A stretch of DNA of 20,296 nucleotides from Clostridia bacterium (GTDB taxonomy: Bacteria; Bacillota; Clostridia; TANB77; CAG-508), in assembly GCA_900758165.1 (NCBI GenBank), contig CAAEQN010000062.1:1-20296 (forward strand). Direction: 5' to 3'. The position numbers were made by a program, and so were the translations under genes. How positions within the stretch are numbered: position 1 is the first letter of the stretch; each line of letters opens with the position of its first letter. The notes below the pieces were generated by a model. The model saw only the letters and a program-made list of their open reading frames with translations, was not told where the DNA came from and made no database searches. This document shows positions 1 through 6,660 of the stretch, one piece after another.

Positions 1-1
1 T

Positions 2-718
2 AAGTATAATAAAATGCTAAAAAGTGTATATCAAAATGGAGGATTTTGGATAGGAAGATATGAGATAGGAATAGATGAAAACACAGTAAGAAGTTTTGAC
101 AATTATTCTTCAACAGAACACTCAACAGAAGGACAAACGCCAGTAATAAAGAAAAATAAAGTACCATATAACTGGATAAGATGTAGCCAAGCAGAAAGTT
201 TAGCAGAAACATTTGCACCAAGTGGATATACAAGTAGTCTATTGTTTGGATTGCAATGGGATTTAGTATGTAAGCATTTAGAAACAAAAGGAACAAACCC
301 TGGTACATCAGCTACATCATTACAAAAAGCAATAAATAGTAATAGTACGGATTGGGGAAACTATAATAATGCGAAATTTGACATAACAAATACAGATGCA
401 ATGTATTCAGAGGATAGTGGGGCGAGTTGGAAAAAAGTATCAGAAGAAGCAGATAAAAAATATCAAAAAGCAACAAACAAAAAGGTCTTATTAACAACAG
501 GAGCAGAAGCAAGAAATAGTATGTTAAATATATGCGACCTTGCCGGAAATGTATGGGAGTGGACTCTAGAGAAGACTTCCTTCGGTGGCTCTCCTTGTGC
601 TATTAGGGGTGGCAGTTACAACTACCTTGGTTCTAACGGTCCAGCTTCTTACCGCAGCAACCGCTACGGTGTGCCCTACAGCAGCAGCTACAGTGGTGCT
701 CGTGTTTCACTTTATTAA
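2..718 (+). CDS. C-type-lectin/FGE-like variable protein, 3' part (probable DGR target)
   Basis: The frame is open at the left edge (codons AAG TAT AAT AAA precede the first ATG at 14), so this is the C-terminal part of a longer protein and the ATG at 14 is probably internal. The residues GGFWIGRYEIG, GAEARNSMLN, DLAGNVWEWT and IRGGSY are typical of the formylglycine-generating-enzyme/sulfatase-modifying (SUMF1-like) form of the C-type lectin fold. The catalytic cysteine pair of true FGE is not apparent, so a binding role is more likely than an enzymatic one. From about base 531 the codon usage changes sharply. Upstream codons end in A/T, whereas the last ~60 codons are rich in G and C, with many TAC, AGC, CGC and AAC codons. 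NNC codons are what adenine-specific mutagenesis of AAC template codons produces. C-type-lectin proteins with a C-terminal variable region are the classic DGR targets. The variable-region reading is inference, because no template repeat is in view. Confidence 0.8.
   Translation, partial: KYNKMLKSVYQNGGFWIGRYEIGIDENTVRSFDNYSSTEHSTEGQTPVIKKNKVPYNWIRCSQAESLAETFAPSGYTSSLLFGLQWDLVCKHLETKGTNPGTSATSLQKAINSNSTDWGNYNNAKFDITNTDAMYSEDSGASWKKVSEEADKKYQKATNKKVLLTTGAEARNSMLNICDLAGNVWEWTLEKTSFGGSPCAIRGGSYNYLGSNGPASYRSNRYGVPYSSSYSGARVSLY
531..718 (+). other. Probable DGR variable region (VR) at the 3' end of the lectin-fold gene
   Basis: This segment is markedly more G/C-rich than anything else in the window and ends at the stop codon of the lectin-fold gene. 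Between 646 and 693, 12 of 16 codons have the form NNC (TAC, CGC, AGC, AAC, CCC), which is compatible with an AAC-rich template mutated at its adenines. The constant 3' end of the gene plus the G/C-rich bases just after the stop (719-750) would be the place for the IMH initiation site. The left boundary is approximate. Confidence 0.6.
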
Positions 719-750
719 GGTAGACCTGGGTCCTGGATGCGATAAACCAG

Positions 751-813
751 AACTTAGCACAAGCTAAAGCCCATAGCGATAAATAAGGCAAAATTTTGTC
801 GAACGATTATGGG
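751..813 (+). other. Structured segment downstream of the VR (two inverted repeats)
   Basis: TTAGC-ACAA-GCTAA (754-766) makes a tight hairpin. CCCATA (770-775) pairs with TATGGG (808-813) around a loop that contains the palindrome CAAAATTTTG (789-798). DGRs commonly have a hairpin or cruciform just after the VR that aids retrohoming, and that role is possible here. A transcript-end structure is the alternative. There is no U-run directly after it, so it is not a standard terminator. Confidence 0.4.
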
Positions 814-833
814 TTAAATTTTATCTAAAAGTA

Positions 834-861
834 TTGCATATTTTGAAATATATAGTATAAT
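834..861 (+). promoter_or_regulatory. Sigma-A promoter of the putative antitoxin RNA
   Basis: TTGCAT (834-839), a 16-base spacer and a perfect TATAAT (856-861) place the transcription start near base 868. That is just upstream of direct repeat copy 1 (872-889). The transcript would end at the terminator 927-960. Confidence 0.7.
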
Positions 862-867
862 AGTAAT

Positions 868-960
868 GAAAGAAGATTCACTAAATCACAAACTTTCAAA
901 CAAGAATGAGCAATCAAAGATTGCAAAAAAAACAGGCATTTCGTGGATGCCTGTTTTTTT
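868..960 (+). ncRNA. Putative type I antitoxin RNA (Fst/RNA II-like)
   Basis: A transcript of about 93 bases is bounded by a good promoter and a strong terminator. Its 5' end carries GAAGATTCAC plus TAAATCAC (872-889), a near-copy of 1084-1102 in the same orientation. Because the toxin gene is read from the other strand, this 5' end is complementary to the toxin's start codon, its first codons and part of its Shine-Dalgarno. A hairpin GCAATC-AAA-GATTGC (910-924) precedes the terminator hairpin. A short open frame starts at 867 (ATG) but has no ribosome-binding site, so a regulatory RNA is the better reading. The layout equals that of RNA II of the pAD1 par locus. No sequence homology is claimed. 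Confidence 0.6.
872..889 (+). repeat. Direct repeat copy 1 (antitoxin 5' end)
   Basis: GAAGATTCAC followed by TAAATCAC. It shares an identical 10-mer and a second identical 6-mer (AATCAC) with copy 2 at 1084-1102. Confidence 0.8.
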
Positions 961-961
961 A
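927..961. terminator. Bidirectional terminator shared by the convergent toxin and antitoxin transcripts
   Basis: AACAGGCAT (931-939) pairs perfectly with ATGCCTGTT (947-955). A T-run follows on the plus strand (to 960) and an A-run precedes it (925-932), so a run of U follows the stem in both directions. Overlapping 3' ends of the two RNAs result. Confidence 0.9.
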
Positions 962-1096
962 TTATCGAAATAAATCGATAAATTCTTTTAATACTTTTGC
1001 AATCTTTAAGAAATACTTGCATACAATAAGTATGCTATGTAAAAACTTAAAAGAATGTTGAGTATTTTTCTTCCTGCGTTTACGAAGATTCACCAT
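962..1096 (-). CDS. Putative type I toxin peptide, 44 residues
   Basis: The frame starts at ATG 1096-1094 and ends at TAA 964-962. The start has a perfect Shine-Dalgarno, AGGAGGTGAT, 1-2 bases upstream of the ATG-proximal bases, so translation initiation should be strong. The peptide has a very basic N-terminus (LRKRRKK, residues 4-10), then a hydrophobic/amphipathic stretch (FLHSILIVCKYFL, residues 18-30) and a charged amphipathic tail. That composition is common for membrane-acting type I toxins and is not a known housekeeping protein. It is not recognisably Fst itself. The stop codon abuts the shared terminator. The antisense RNA from 868 carries the complement of its start region. The toxin call is inference from architecture. 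Confidence 0.65.
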   Translation of the reverse strand: MVNLRKRRKKNTQHSFKFLHSILIVCKYFLKIAKVLKEFIDLFR

Positions 1097-1102
1097 AATC
1101 AC
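1084..1102 (+). repeat. Direct repeat copy 2 (over toxin start codon and SD)
   Basis: GAAGATTCAC followed by CATAATCAC. On the minus strand this covers GTGATT of the Shine-Dalgarno, the ATG and the first five codons of the 44-residue ORF. An RNA that carries copy 1 can pair with it. Confidence 0.8.
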
Positions 1103-1128
1103 CTCCTCTCCGTTGCAAGAATAACATA

Positions 1129-1161
1129 ATTATACTACGTAATAGTTGCAAAGTTTGTCAA
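1129..1161 (-). promoter_or_regulatory. Candidate promoter of the toxin mRNA
   Basis: On the minus strand there is a perfect TATAAT (complement of 1129-1134) and a perfect TTGACA (complement of 1156-1161). They are 21 bases apart, longer than ideal. TAGTAT just upstream gives an 18-base spacer as an alternative. A start near 1122 gives an mRNA of about 200 bases, close to the size of Fst mRNA. Confidence 0.45.
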
Positions 1162-1191
1162 AACGTGACGTTATAGTAAAAAATTCGAATT
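1162..1191. promoter_or_regulatory. Two palindromes between the divergent toxin and ABC-exporter promoters
   Basis: AACGT-G-ACGTT (1162-1172) and the perfect palindrome AATTCGAATT (1182-1191) lie between the minus-strand toxin promoter and the plus-strand exporter promoter. They are possible operator sites. No cognate regulator is adjacent. Confidence 0.3.
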
Positions 1192-1204
1192 CACACAATA
1201 TTCA

Positions 1205-1233
1205 TTGAATTATGGGAAAAATAATGATAAAAT
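1205..1233 (+). promoter_or_regulatory. Sigma-A promoter of the ABC exporter operon
   Basis: TTGAAT (1205-1210), a 17-base spacer and TAAAAT (1228-1233) give a start near 1240 and a 30-base leader before the ribosome-binding site at 1255-1260. Confidence 0.65.
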
Positions 1234-1269
1234 ATTTCTGCAAATAAAAAGTTGAAAGGAACGCAAAAA

Positions 1270-4200
1270 ATGAAAAAAGCCTTAATAAAAGATAGTATAA
1301 GACAAATAAAAAACACATTTAAAAGATTTTTATCAATTGTTTTAATAGTGTTTTTAGGCGTAGGCTTTTTTGCAGGAATAAGAGCTACAAGCCCAGATAT
1401 GAAAGATACAGTAGACACATATTACGATTTGCAAGATGTAATGGACATAGAGGTACTTTCAACATTAGGATTAACTCAAGATGACATAGAAGCTTTAAAA
1501 AATGTTGAAGGAATTAACGACGTAGAAGGTAGCTATAGTTTTGATGCTACTGTAAGCAATGAGGAGAAAGAATTTGTTATTAAAGTAAAGGCAATGCCTG
1601 AAAATATAAATAAAATCAAGTTAATGAACGGAAACCTTCCACAAAATGTTGATGAAGGCGTTGTAGAAGAATCGTTTTTAATAGGCACTGGTTATAAAAT
1701 AGGGGATTATATAGAATTAGAACCAGAAAAATTAGATTTAGGACAAGAAGAAAATACGGAAATAATAAAACAAAAAAAGATAAAAATAGTAGGAGTTGTA
1801 GAATCTCCTGAATATATATCTAGATCAAGAGGGACAAGCAAACTAGGTGCAGGAAGTATAAATTATTATATGTTTATACCAAAAGAAAATATAAATATGG
1901 AAGTATATACAGTTGCGTATATAACAGTAAATGGAGCAAAAGAACTTGCTACATATAATAAGGATTATGAAGATTTGGTTTCAAAAGTAAAAGATAAAGT
2001 TGAAAACATTTCAGAAGAAAGAAAACAAGCAAGGTATAACGAAATAATAGAAGAAGCTAATAAAAAATTAGATGATGCACAAAATGAATACAATGATAAA
2101 AAACAAGAAACAGAAGAAAAAATAAAGAATGCTGAAAATCAAATTGAAGATGCAAAAAGGCAAATAAAAAATGCACAAACAACATTGGAAAACAACATAG
2201 CTAGTACAAATTCTAAATTTAAAGAGGCAGACAATCAAATAAAAGAAGCAGAACAGCAAATACAAGATGCAAAAACACAATTAGAAAATCAAAGACAACA
2301 AATAGAAATGATGCCAAACTCTCCAGAAAAAGAATATGCAAAACAACAATTAGAAGTAGCATCAAAACAAATAGAACAAAATGAAGCAAGTCTGAATAAT
2401 CAAAAAGCAGAACTAGAGAATAACAAGAAAAAAGCAGAGAACGAATTTGCATCAGCAAGAAGAAAAATAGAAAATTCAAAAACAGAAATTTCAGAAAATG
2501 AGTCAAAACTAGAAGATTCAAGAAAAGAGGCAAACGAAAAATTAGAAGAAGCACAACAAAAAATAAATGATGCAAGAGATAAAGTAAATAAAATAGAAAA
2601 ACCAACATGGTATATATTAGACAGAAATTCTAACTATGGATATGCAGAATATATACAAGACACCGATAGAATAGCAAATATAGCAAAGGTATTCCCAGTA
2701 GTATTTTTCCTTGTTGCAGCACTAATTAGTCTAACCTCAATGTCAAGAATGATAGAAGAACAAAGAACTCAAATAGGAACACTAAAAGCACTTGGATACA
2801 ACAAAGCACAAATATCAATAAAATATATAATTTATGCACTTCTTGCAACAATAATTGGCGGAGTAACAGGAATGTGTGTAGGATTTAAGTTACTTCCAAA
2901 AATAATCACAATGATGTATCAAATGATGTATACTCTACCAGATGCGAACTGTGTATTTAGACTAAAAATAGGAATTGCAGGACTTGTATTTGCACTGGTA
3001 TGCACAATAGGAGCAACAATTTACACATGTATCAAAGAGCTAATAGAAAAGCCCGCAACACTAATGTTACCAAAAGCACCAGCACCGGGAAAGAGAATAT
3101 TATTAGAAAAAATAACATTTATATGGAAGAAAATGAAATTTACAAACAAAGTAACAGCAAGAAATTTGTTTAGATACAAGAAAAAGTTTTTAATGACAGT
3201 AATAGGAGTAGCAGGATGTACATCATTAATAATAGCAGGTTTTGGAATAAGAAATGCTATTGGAAATATGATACCAGACCAATTTGGTGAAATATTTAAA
3301 TATGAAGGAACTGTTAGTTTAAAAGATAACCTAAACCAAGAAGAGATAGCAAATGAAGAAAATAAAATAAAAGATATTGAAAAGGTATCAAAAACATTAA
3401 CTTGTTATATGACAGCAGTGGAAACCACTCAAATGGAAAGCACACAAACTATAAATCTAATGGTGACAGATAAAATAGACGATTTAAAAGATTTTGTAAG
3501 TTTAAGAGCTAGAAACAACAAGAAAAATGAATATACGCTTGGAAACGATTCTGTAATAATATCAGAAAAACTTGCAAAGTTATTAAATGTCAATGTTGGA
3601 GATAAAATAACAATAAAAGATACAGACGATATAGAAAAAACAGTAACAGTTGGAAACATAACGGAAAACTACATATACCATTATATGTATATGTCAAGCA
3701 ATTTATATAATTCAATATATGGAGAAAATGAATATAAGCCAAATACTATTCTAATAAAAGAAGAGCAGGGAATCACACTAGATGAAGAAGATGCTATAGG
3801 AAAAACAATTTTAGCAGATGAAAATAATGTAGTAGGAGTAACCTTCTTATCATCAACAAAAGACATATTCTCAATGGTAATGGACAAAATGCAATTAGTA
3901 GTATATATTCTAATAATAGCAGCAGGACTGCTAGCATTTGCAGTATTATACAATTTATCAAATGTAAATATAAGCGAAAGAATTAGAGAACTTGCAACAA
4001 TAAAAGTACTTGGATTTTATGATAAAGAAGTATTTAATTACGTAACAAAAGAAACAAGAATTTTAACAGTAATAGGAATAATATTAGGACTTTTTGGAGG
4101 ATATTTTTTAGCAATGTATGCAGTCAAAACCTGTGAGTTAGACATGCTTATGTTTGACTATGATATAGGAATAATGAGTTTTATATATGGTATTATTATA

Positions 4201-4290
4201 ACAATAGTATTTGCGGAAATAGTAAATATTGCAGTAAATCATACACTAAAAAAGATAAGTATGACAGAATCGTTAAAAAGTATAGACTAA
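1270..4290 (+). CDS. FtsX-family ABC exporter permease with long extracytoplasmic coiled coil
   Basis: The ATG at 1270 follows AAAGGA (1255-1260) at a good distance, so it is preferred to the in-frame TTG at 1252. The protein has about 1006 residues. A basic N-terminus and TM1 (about 19-38) are followed by an extracytoplasmic region that includes a Glu/Lys/Gln/Asn-rich coiled coil (about 235-443). Then come FtsX helices with the coupling motif EEQRTQIGTLKALGY (496-510). A second half repeats the layout: a new TM start near FLMTVIGVAG and a second coupling motif RIRELATIKVLGF near the C-terminus. This duplicated MacB-type permease layout, with TM segments flanking large outside domains, is typical of exporters of peptides or lipids in Firmicutes. 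It works with the ATPase that starts 52 bases downstream. The substrate is unknown. No bacitracin-type two-component system is adjacent. Confidence 0.88.
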   Translation: MKKALIKDSIRQIKNTFKRFLSIVLIVFLGVGFFAGIRATSPDMKDTVDTYYDLQDVMDIEVLSTLGLTQDDIEALKNVEGINDVEGSYSFDATVSNEEKEFVIKVKAMPENINKIKLMNGNLPQNVDEGVVEESFLIGTGYKIGDYIELEPEKLDLGQEENTEIIKQKKIKIVGVVESPEYISRSRGTSKLGAGSINYYMFIPKENINMEVYTVAYITVNGAKELATYNKDYEDLVSKVKDKVENISEERKQARYNEIIEEANKKLDDAQNEYNDKKQETEEKIKNAENQIEDAKRQIKNAQTTLENNIASTNSKFKEADNQIKEAEQQIQDAKTQLENQRQQIEMMPNSPEKEYAKQQLEVASKQIEQNEASLNNQKAELENNKKKAENEFASARRKIENSKTEISENESKLEDSRKEANEKLEEAQQKINDARDKVNKIEKPTWYILDRNSNYGYAEYIQDTDRIANIAKVFPVVFFLVAALISLTSMSRMIEEQRTQIGTLKALGYNKAQISIKYIIYALLATIIGGVTGMCVGFKLLPKIITMMYQMMYTLPDANCVFRLKIGIAGLVFALVCTIGATIYTCIKELIEKPATLMLPKAPAPGKRILLEKITFIWKKMKFTNKVTARNLFRYKKKFLMTVIGVAGCTSLIIAGFGIRNAIGNMIPDQFGEIFKYEGTVSLKDNLNQEEIANEENKIKDIEKVSKTLTCYMTAVETTQMESTQTINLMVTDKIDDLKDFVSLRARNNKKNEYTLGNDSVIISEKLAKLLNVNVGDKITIKDTDDIEKTVTVGNITENYIYHYMYMSSNLYNSIYGENEYKPNTILIKEEQGITLDEEDAIGKTILADENNVVGVTFLSSTKDIFSMVMDKMQLVVYILIIAAGLLAFAVLYNLSNVNISERIRELATIKVLGFYDKEVFNYVTKETRILTVIGIILGLFGGYFLAMYAVKTCELDMLMFDYDIGIMSFIYGIIITIVFAEIVNIAVNHTLKKISMTESLKSID

Positions 4291-4342
4291 AAAGTAAAAA
4301 CATAAACCATAATTTGCTTTAAAAAGAAAGGAATGAAAATAT

Positions 4343-5044
4343 ATGGCTTATATAGAGTTTAAAAATGTTGTAAAAGAGTACATAGTTGGAGAAAACAAAA
4401 TAAAAGCTTTAAATAAAGCAAGTTTTGAAATAGATAAAGGAGAACTTGTTGTAATAGTAGGACCAAGTGGTGCCGGAAAAACTACAGCGTTAAATGTTTT
4501 AGGAGGAATGGATAGTGTAACTTCAGGAGAAGTTATAATTGATGGGAAAAGAGTAGATAAATATTCAGAAAGAGAATTAACACATTATAGAAGAGAAGAT
4601 ATAGGATTTGTATTTCAATTTTATAACCTAGTGCAAAATTTAACAGCATTAGAGAATGTTGAGCTTGCAACTCAAATATGTAAAGAGCCATTAAGCCCAA
4701 AAACGACAATAGAAAAAGTAGGACTAAAAAATAGAAAAGACAACTTCCCATCACAACTATCAGGAGGAGAGCAACAAAGAGTTGCAATAGCCAGAGCAAT
4801 AGCAAAAAATCCTAAAATATTATTGTGTGATGAACCAACAGGAGCTTTAGACTATAATACAGGAAAACAAATACTAAAATTATTGCAAGATACTTGCAGA
4901 AAAGAAAAAATGACAGTAATAATAATTACACATAATAGTGCAATAGCACCAATGGCAGATAAAGTAATACACTTTAAAAACGGAACAGCAGAAAATATCA
5001 TCATAAATAATAAACCTCAATCAATAGATGAAATTGAATGGTAA
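4343..5044 (+). CDS. ABC transporter ATPase (LolD/MacB type)
   Basis: This 233-residue ATPase has all the family motifs in order: Walker A GPSGAGKT (40-47), Q-loop Gln92, signature LSGGEQQR (139-146), Walker B ILLCDEPTG (159-167), D-loop ALD, and the switch histidine in ITHNS (197). The compact length and the sequence around the signature match the LolD/MacB/FtsE group, which pairs with FtsX-type permeases. It is therefore the cytoplasmic motor for the permease just upstream. AAGGA lies 10 bases before the ATG. Confidence 0.93.
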   Translation: MAYIEFKNVVKEYIVGENKIKALNKASFEIDKGELVVIVGPSGAGKTTALNVLGGMDSVTSGEVIIDGKRVDKYSERELTHYRREDIGFVFQFYNLVQNLTALENVELATQICKEPLSPKTTIEKVGLKNRKDNFPSQLSGGEQQRVAIARAIAKNPKILLCDEPTGALDYNTGKQILKLLQDTCRKEKMTVIIITHNSAIAPMADKVIHFKNGTAENIIINNKPQSIDEIEW

Positions 5045-5090
5045 TATATCCTTTTTTATGATAAAATATAAAAAAAGTAGGAGAGAATAT

Positions 5091-5375
5091 ATGGTTAGTA
5101 AAGAAGAAGAAATTTATTATATGGAGATAATAATTGAAAGTTCTATATACAAGAAAATCTCTATCATAGATGAATCTGATTGCTCAAAAGAAGAAAAAGA
5201 CAGATTAAAACAAGAAGTCATAGATAAATTTGTAGAAGAAAGCAAAAAGAGATGCATATTCTTGACAGAAGATGAAATTAGAGATCAAGTAGATATAGTA
5301 ATGGAAAGAATAAGAAGAACAAAGAGAAAAATAGTAAACAATAAAACACAGGAAGGGAATGAATATGAGAAATAG
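5091..5375 (+). CDS. Small acidic/basic hypothetical protein
   Basis: The start at 5091 has AGGAGAG (5079-5085) five bases upstream. The in-frame ATG at 5028, inside the ATPase gene, has no such site. The product is 94 residues, highly charged and predicted helical, with no membrane segment and no motif I recognise. Its end overlaps the next gene by 11 bases (stop 5373-5375, next ATG 5365), which suggests translational coupling with the CapA-like gene. The function is unknown. Confidence 0.7.
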   Translation: MVSKEEEIYYMEIIIESSIYKKISIIDESDCSKEEKDRLKQEVIDKFVEESKKRCIFLTEDEIRDQVDIVMERIRRTKRKIVNNKTQEGNEYEK

Positions 5376-6645
5376 AAGAAACACAAGAAAAAGAAATGTA
5401 GTATTAGATACAATAACTAATAAAAATTTTATAATAATTAGTTCCATTTTATTGTTTATAATTATAATTTCGTTTGGAATTATAAAATATAGAAACTATA
5501 AAGATAAATTATTGATAGCAAAACAAGCTGAAGAATTATCAAAGCAAACAGAAGAAATATTTGCATCAATGGAAACCTCTTTAAAAAATCCATCAGAGGG
5601 TTCTTCTGGACAAACAAAAACTACAACAGCTAAAATTGCAGCAGTAGGAGATATTCTATGCCAAATGGATATGATAAACGATGCTTATTCAGATGGTAAA
5701 TATGACTTTAATTATATGTTCACAAACATAGATAAATTTTTAAACAATTCAGATATAAAATTAGGAACATTAGAGACAAACTTTACAGATAAAGAATTCT
5801 CTGGAGTAAAAAAATATAATTCACCAATAGAATTTTTACAAGCAGTAAAAAAATCTGGAATTAATCTAGTATCATTGGCACATAACCATGTATTAGATTA
5901 TGGAGAAGATGGATTAAATTCTACAATTTCAAAAGTAAAAGAACAAGACTTAAGTATTACAGGAATAAAAGATAATCCAGAAAATGATAACAAAGAATTT
6001 ACAGGTATAATAAAAGAAGTTAGAGGTATAAAGATAGCTTTTTTGGGATATACCTATGGCTTAAGTAATGAAGAAGAACTATCAGAAGAAGAGAAAGCAA
6101 GAGCAAATATATATTCAGAAGAACTTGCCAAAAAAGATATTGAATATGCAAAAGAAAATTCAAATTATATAATAACAATAATGCATTGGGGGGAAGTAAA
6201 TAAATCAGAAATAACCAATTACCAAAGAGATATTACAGGATTTTTGGTAAACAATGGAGTAGATATGATATTAGGATCTCATCCATCAGTAGTAGAGCCA
6301 ATGGAAATTATTCAAAATAGCGAAGGAAAAAATATATTAGTAGCATATTCATTAGGAAACTATATTTCTTCATTAAAATATGAAAATGCAGATGTAGAGT
6401 TAGTATTAAATATACAAATAGCAAAAAGCTCAGATTCAGATAAGGCTGTTTTAGAAAAAGTGGATTATACACCAATTTATGTTTTAGACAATGGAACAAA
6501 GGCAGAAAATAGATTTGAACTAACAGATATGAAACAACTAGCATTAGATTATGCAAATGGAGACACGAGTAAAATAACAAGAAAAACTTATGATCAATTA
6601 ATAAAAAAATTAGAGAGATTACAAAAAGTAGTAAATAACAAATAA
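5365..6645 (+). CDS. CapA-family (PGA_cap) membrane-anchored protein
   Basis: Of two in-frame ATGs, 5365 is correctly spaced from GGAAGGG (5351-5357), whereas 5359 is too close. The 426-residue protein has a basic N-terminus (RNRRNTRKR), one TM anchor (about 22-41) and a Ser/Thr-rich linker. The CapA calcineurin-like phosphoesterase-fold domain follows, with AAVGDIL (92-98), LETNF (136-140), SLAHNHVLDYG (170-180), MHWGE (273-277), GSHPSVVEP (304-312) and YSLGNY (328-333). These are the usual metal-site positions. CapA/PgsA proteins act outside the membrane in poly-gamma-glutamate capsule production. No pgsB/C homologues are here, so the actual substrate is open. Confidence 0.88.
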   Translation: MRNRRNTRKRNVVLDTITNKNFIIISSILLFIIIISFGIIKYRNYKDKLLIAKQAEELSKQTEEIFASMETSLKNPSEGSSGQTKTTTAKIAAVGDILCQMDMINDAYSDGKYDFNYMFTNIDKFLNNSDIKLGTLETNFTDKEFSGVKKYNSPIEFLQAVKKSGINLVSLAHNHVLDYGEDGLNSTISKVKEQDLSITGIKDNPENDNKEFTGIIKEVRGIKIAFLGYTYGLSNEEELSEEEKARANIYSEELAKKDIEYAKENSNYIITIMHWGEVNKSEITNYQRDITGFLVNNGVDMILGSHPSVVEPMEIIQNSEGKNILVAYSLGNYISSLKYENADVELVLNIQIAKSSDSDKAVLEKVDYTPIYVLDNGTKAENRFELTDMKQLALDYANGDTSKITRKTYDQLIKKLERLQKVVNNK

Positions 6646-6660
6646 AAAGGATGGAAGATA

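Noticed and set aside
585..767. Plus-strand frame overlapping the end of the lectin-fold gene
   Set aside because: Its composition is an artefact of the G/C-rich variable region read in another frame, with no ribosome-binding site. The lectin-fold frame has clear family motifs.
825..1022. Minus-strand 65-codon frame across the toxin-antitoxin unit
   Set aside because: It reads through the shared terminator and has no Shine-Dalgarno. The 44-codon frame at 962-1096 has a perfect one.
1252..1270. TTG start for the permease (and similar TTG starts at 8008 and 18184)
   Set aside because: In each case an in-frame ATG downstream has the better spacing from the Shine-Dalgarno, and the TTG overlaps or abuts it.
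2068..2608. Long minus-strand hydrophobic frames opposite the permease coiled coil
   Set aside because: Antisense of Lys/Glu/Gln-rich codons gives Phe/Leu-rich sequence. There is no start signal or motif.
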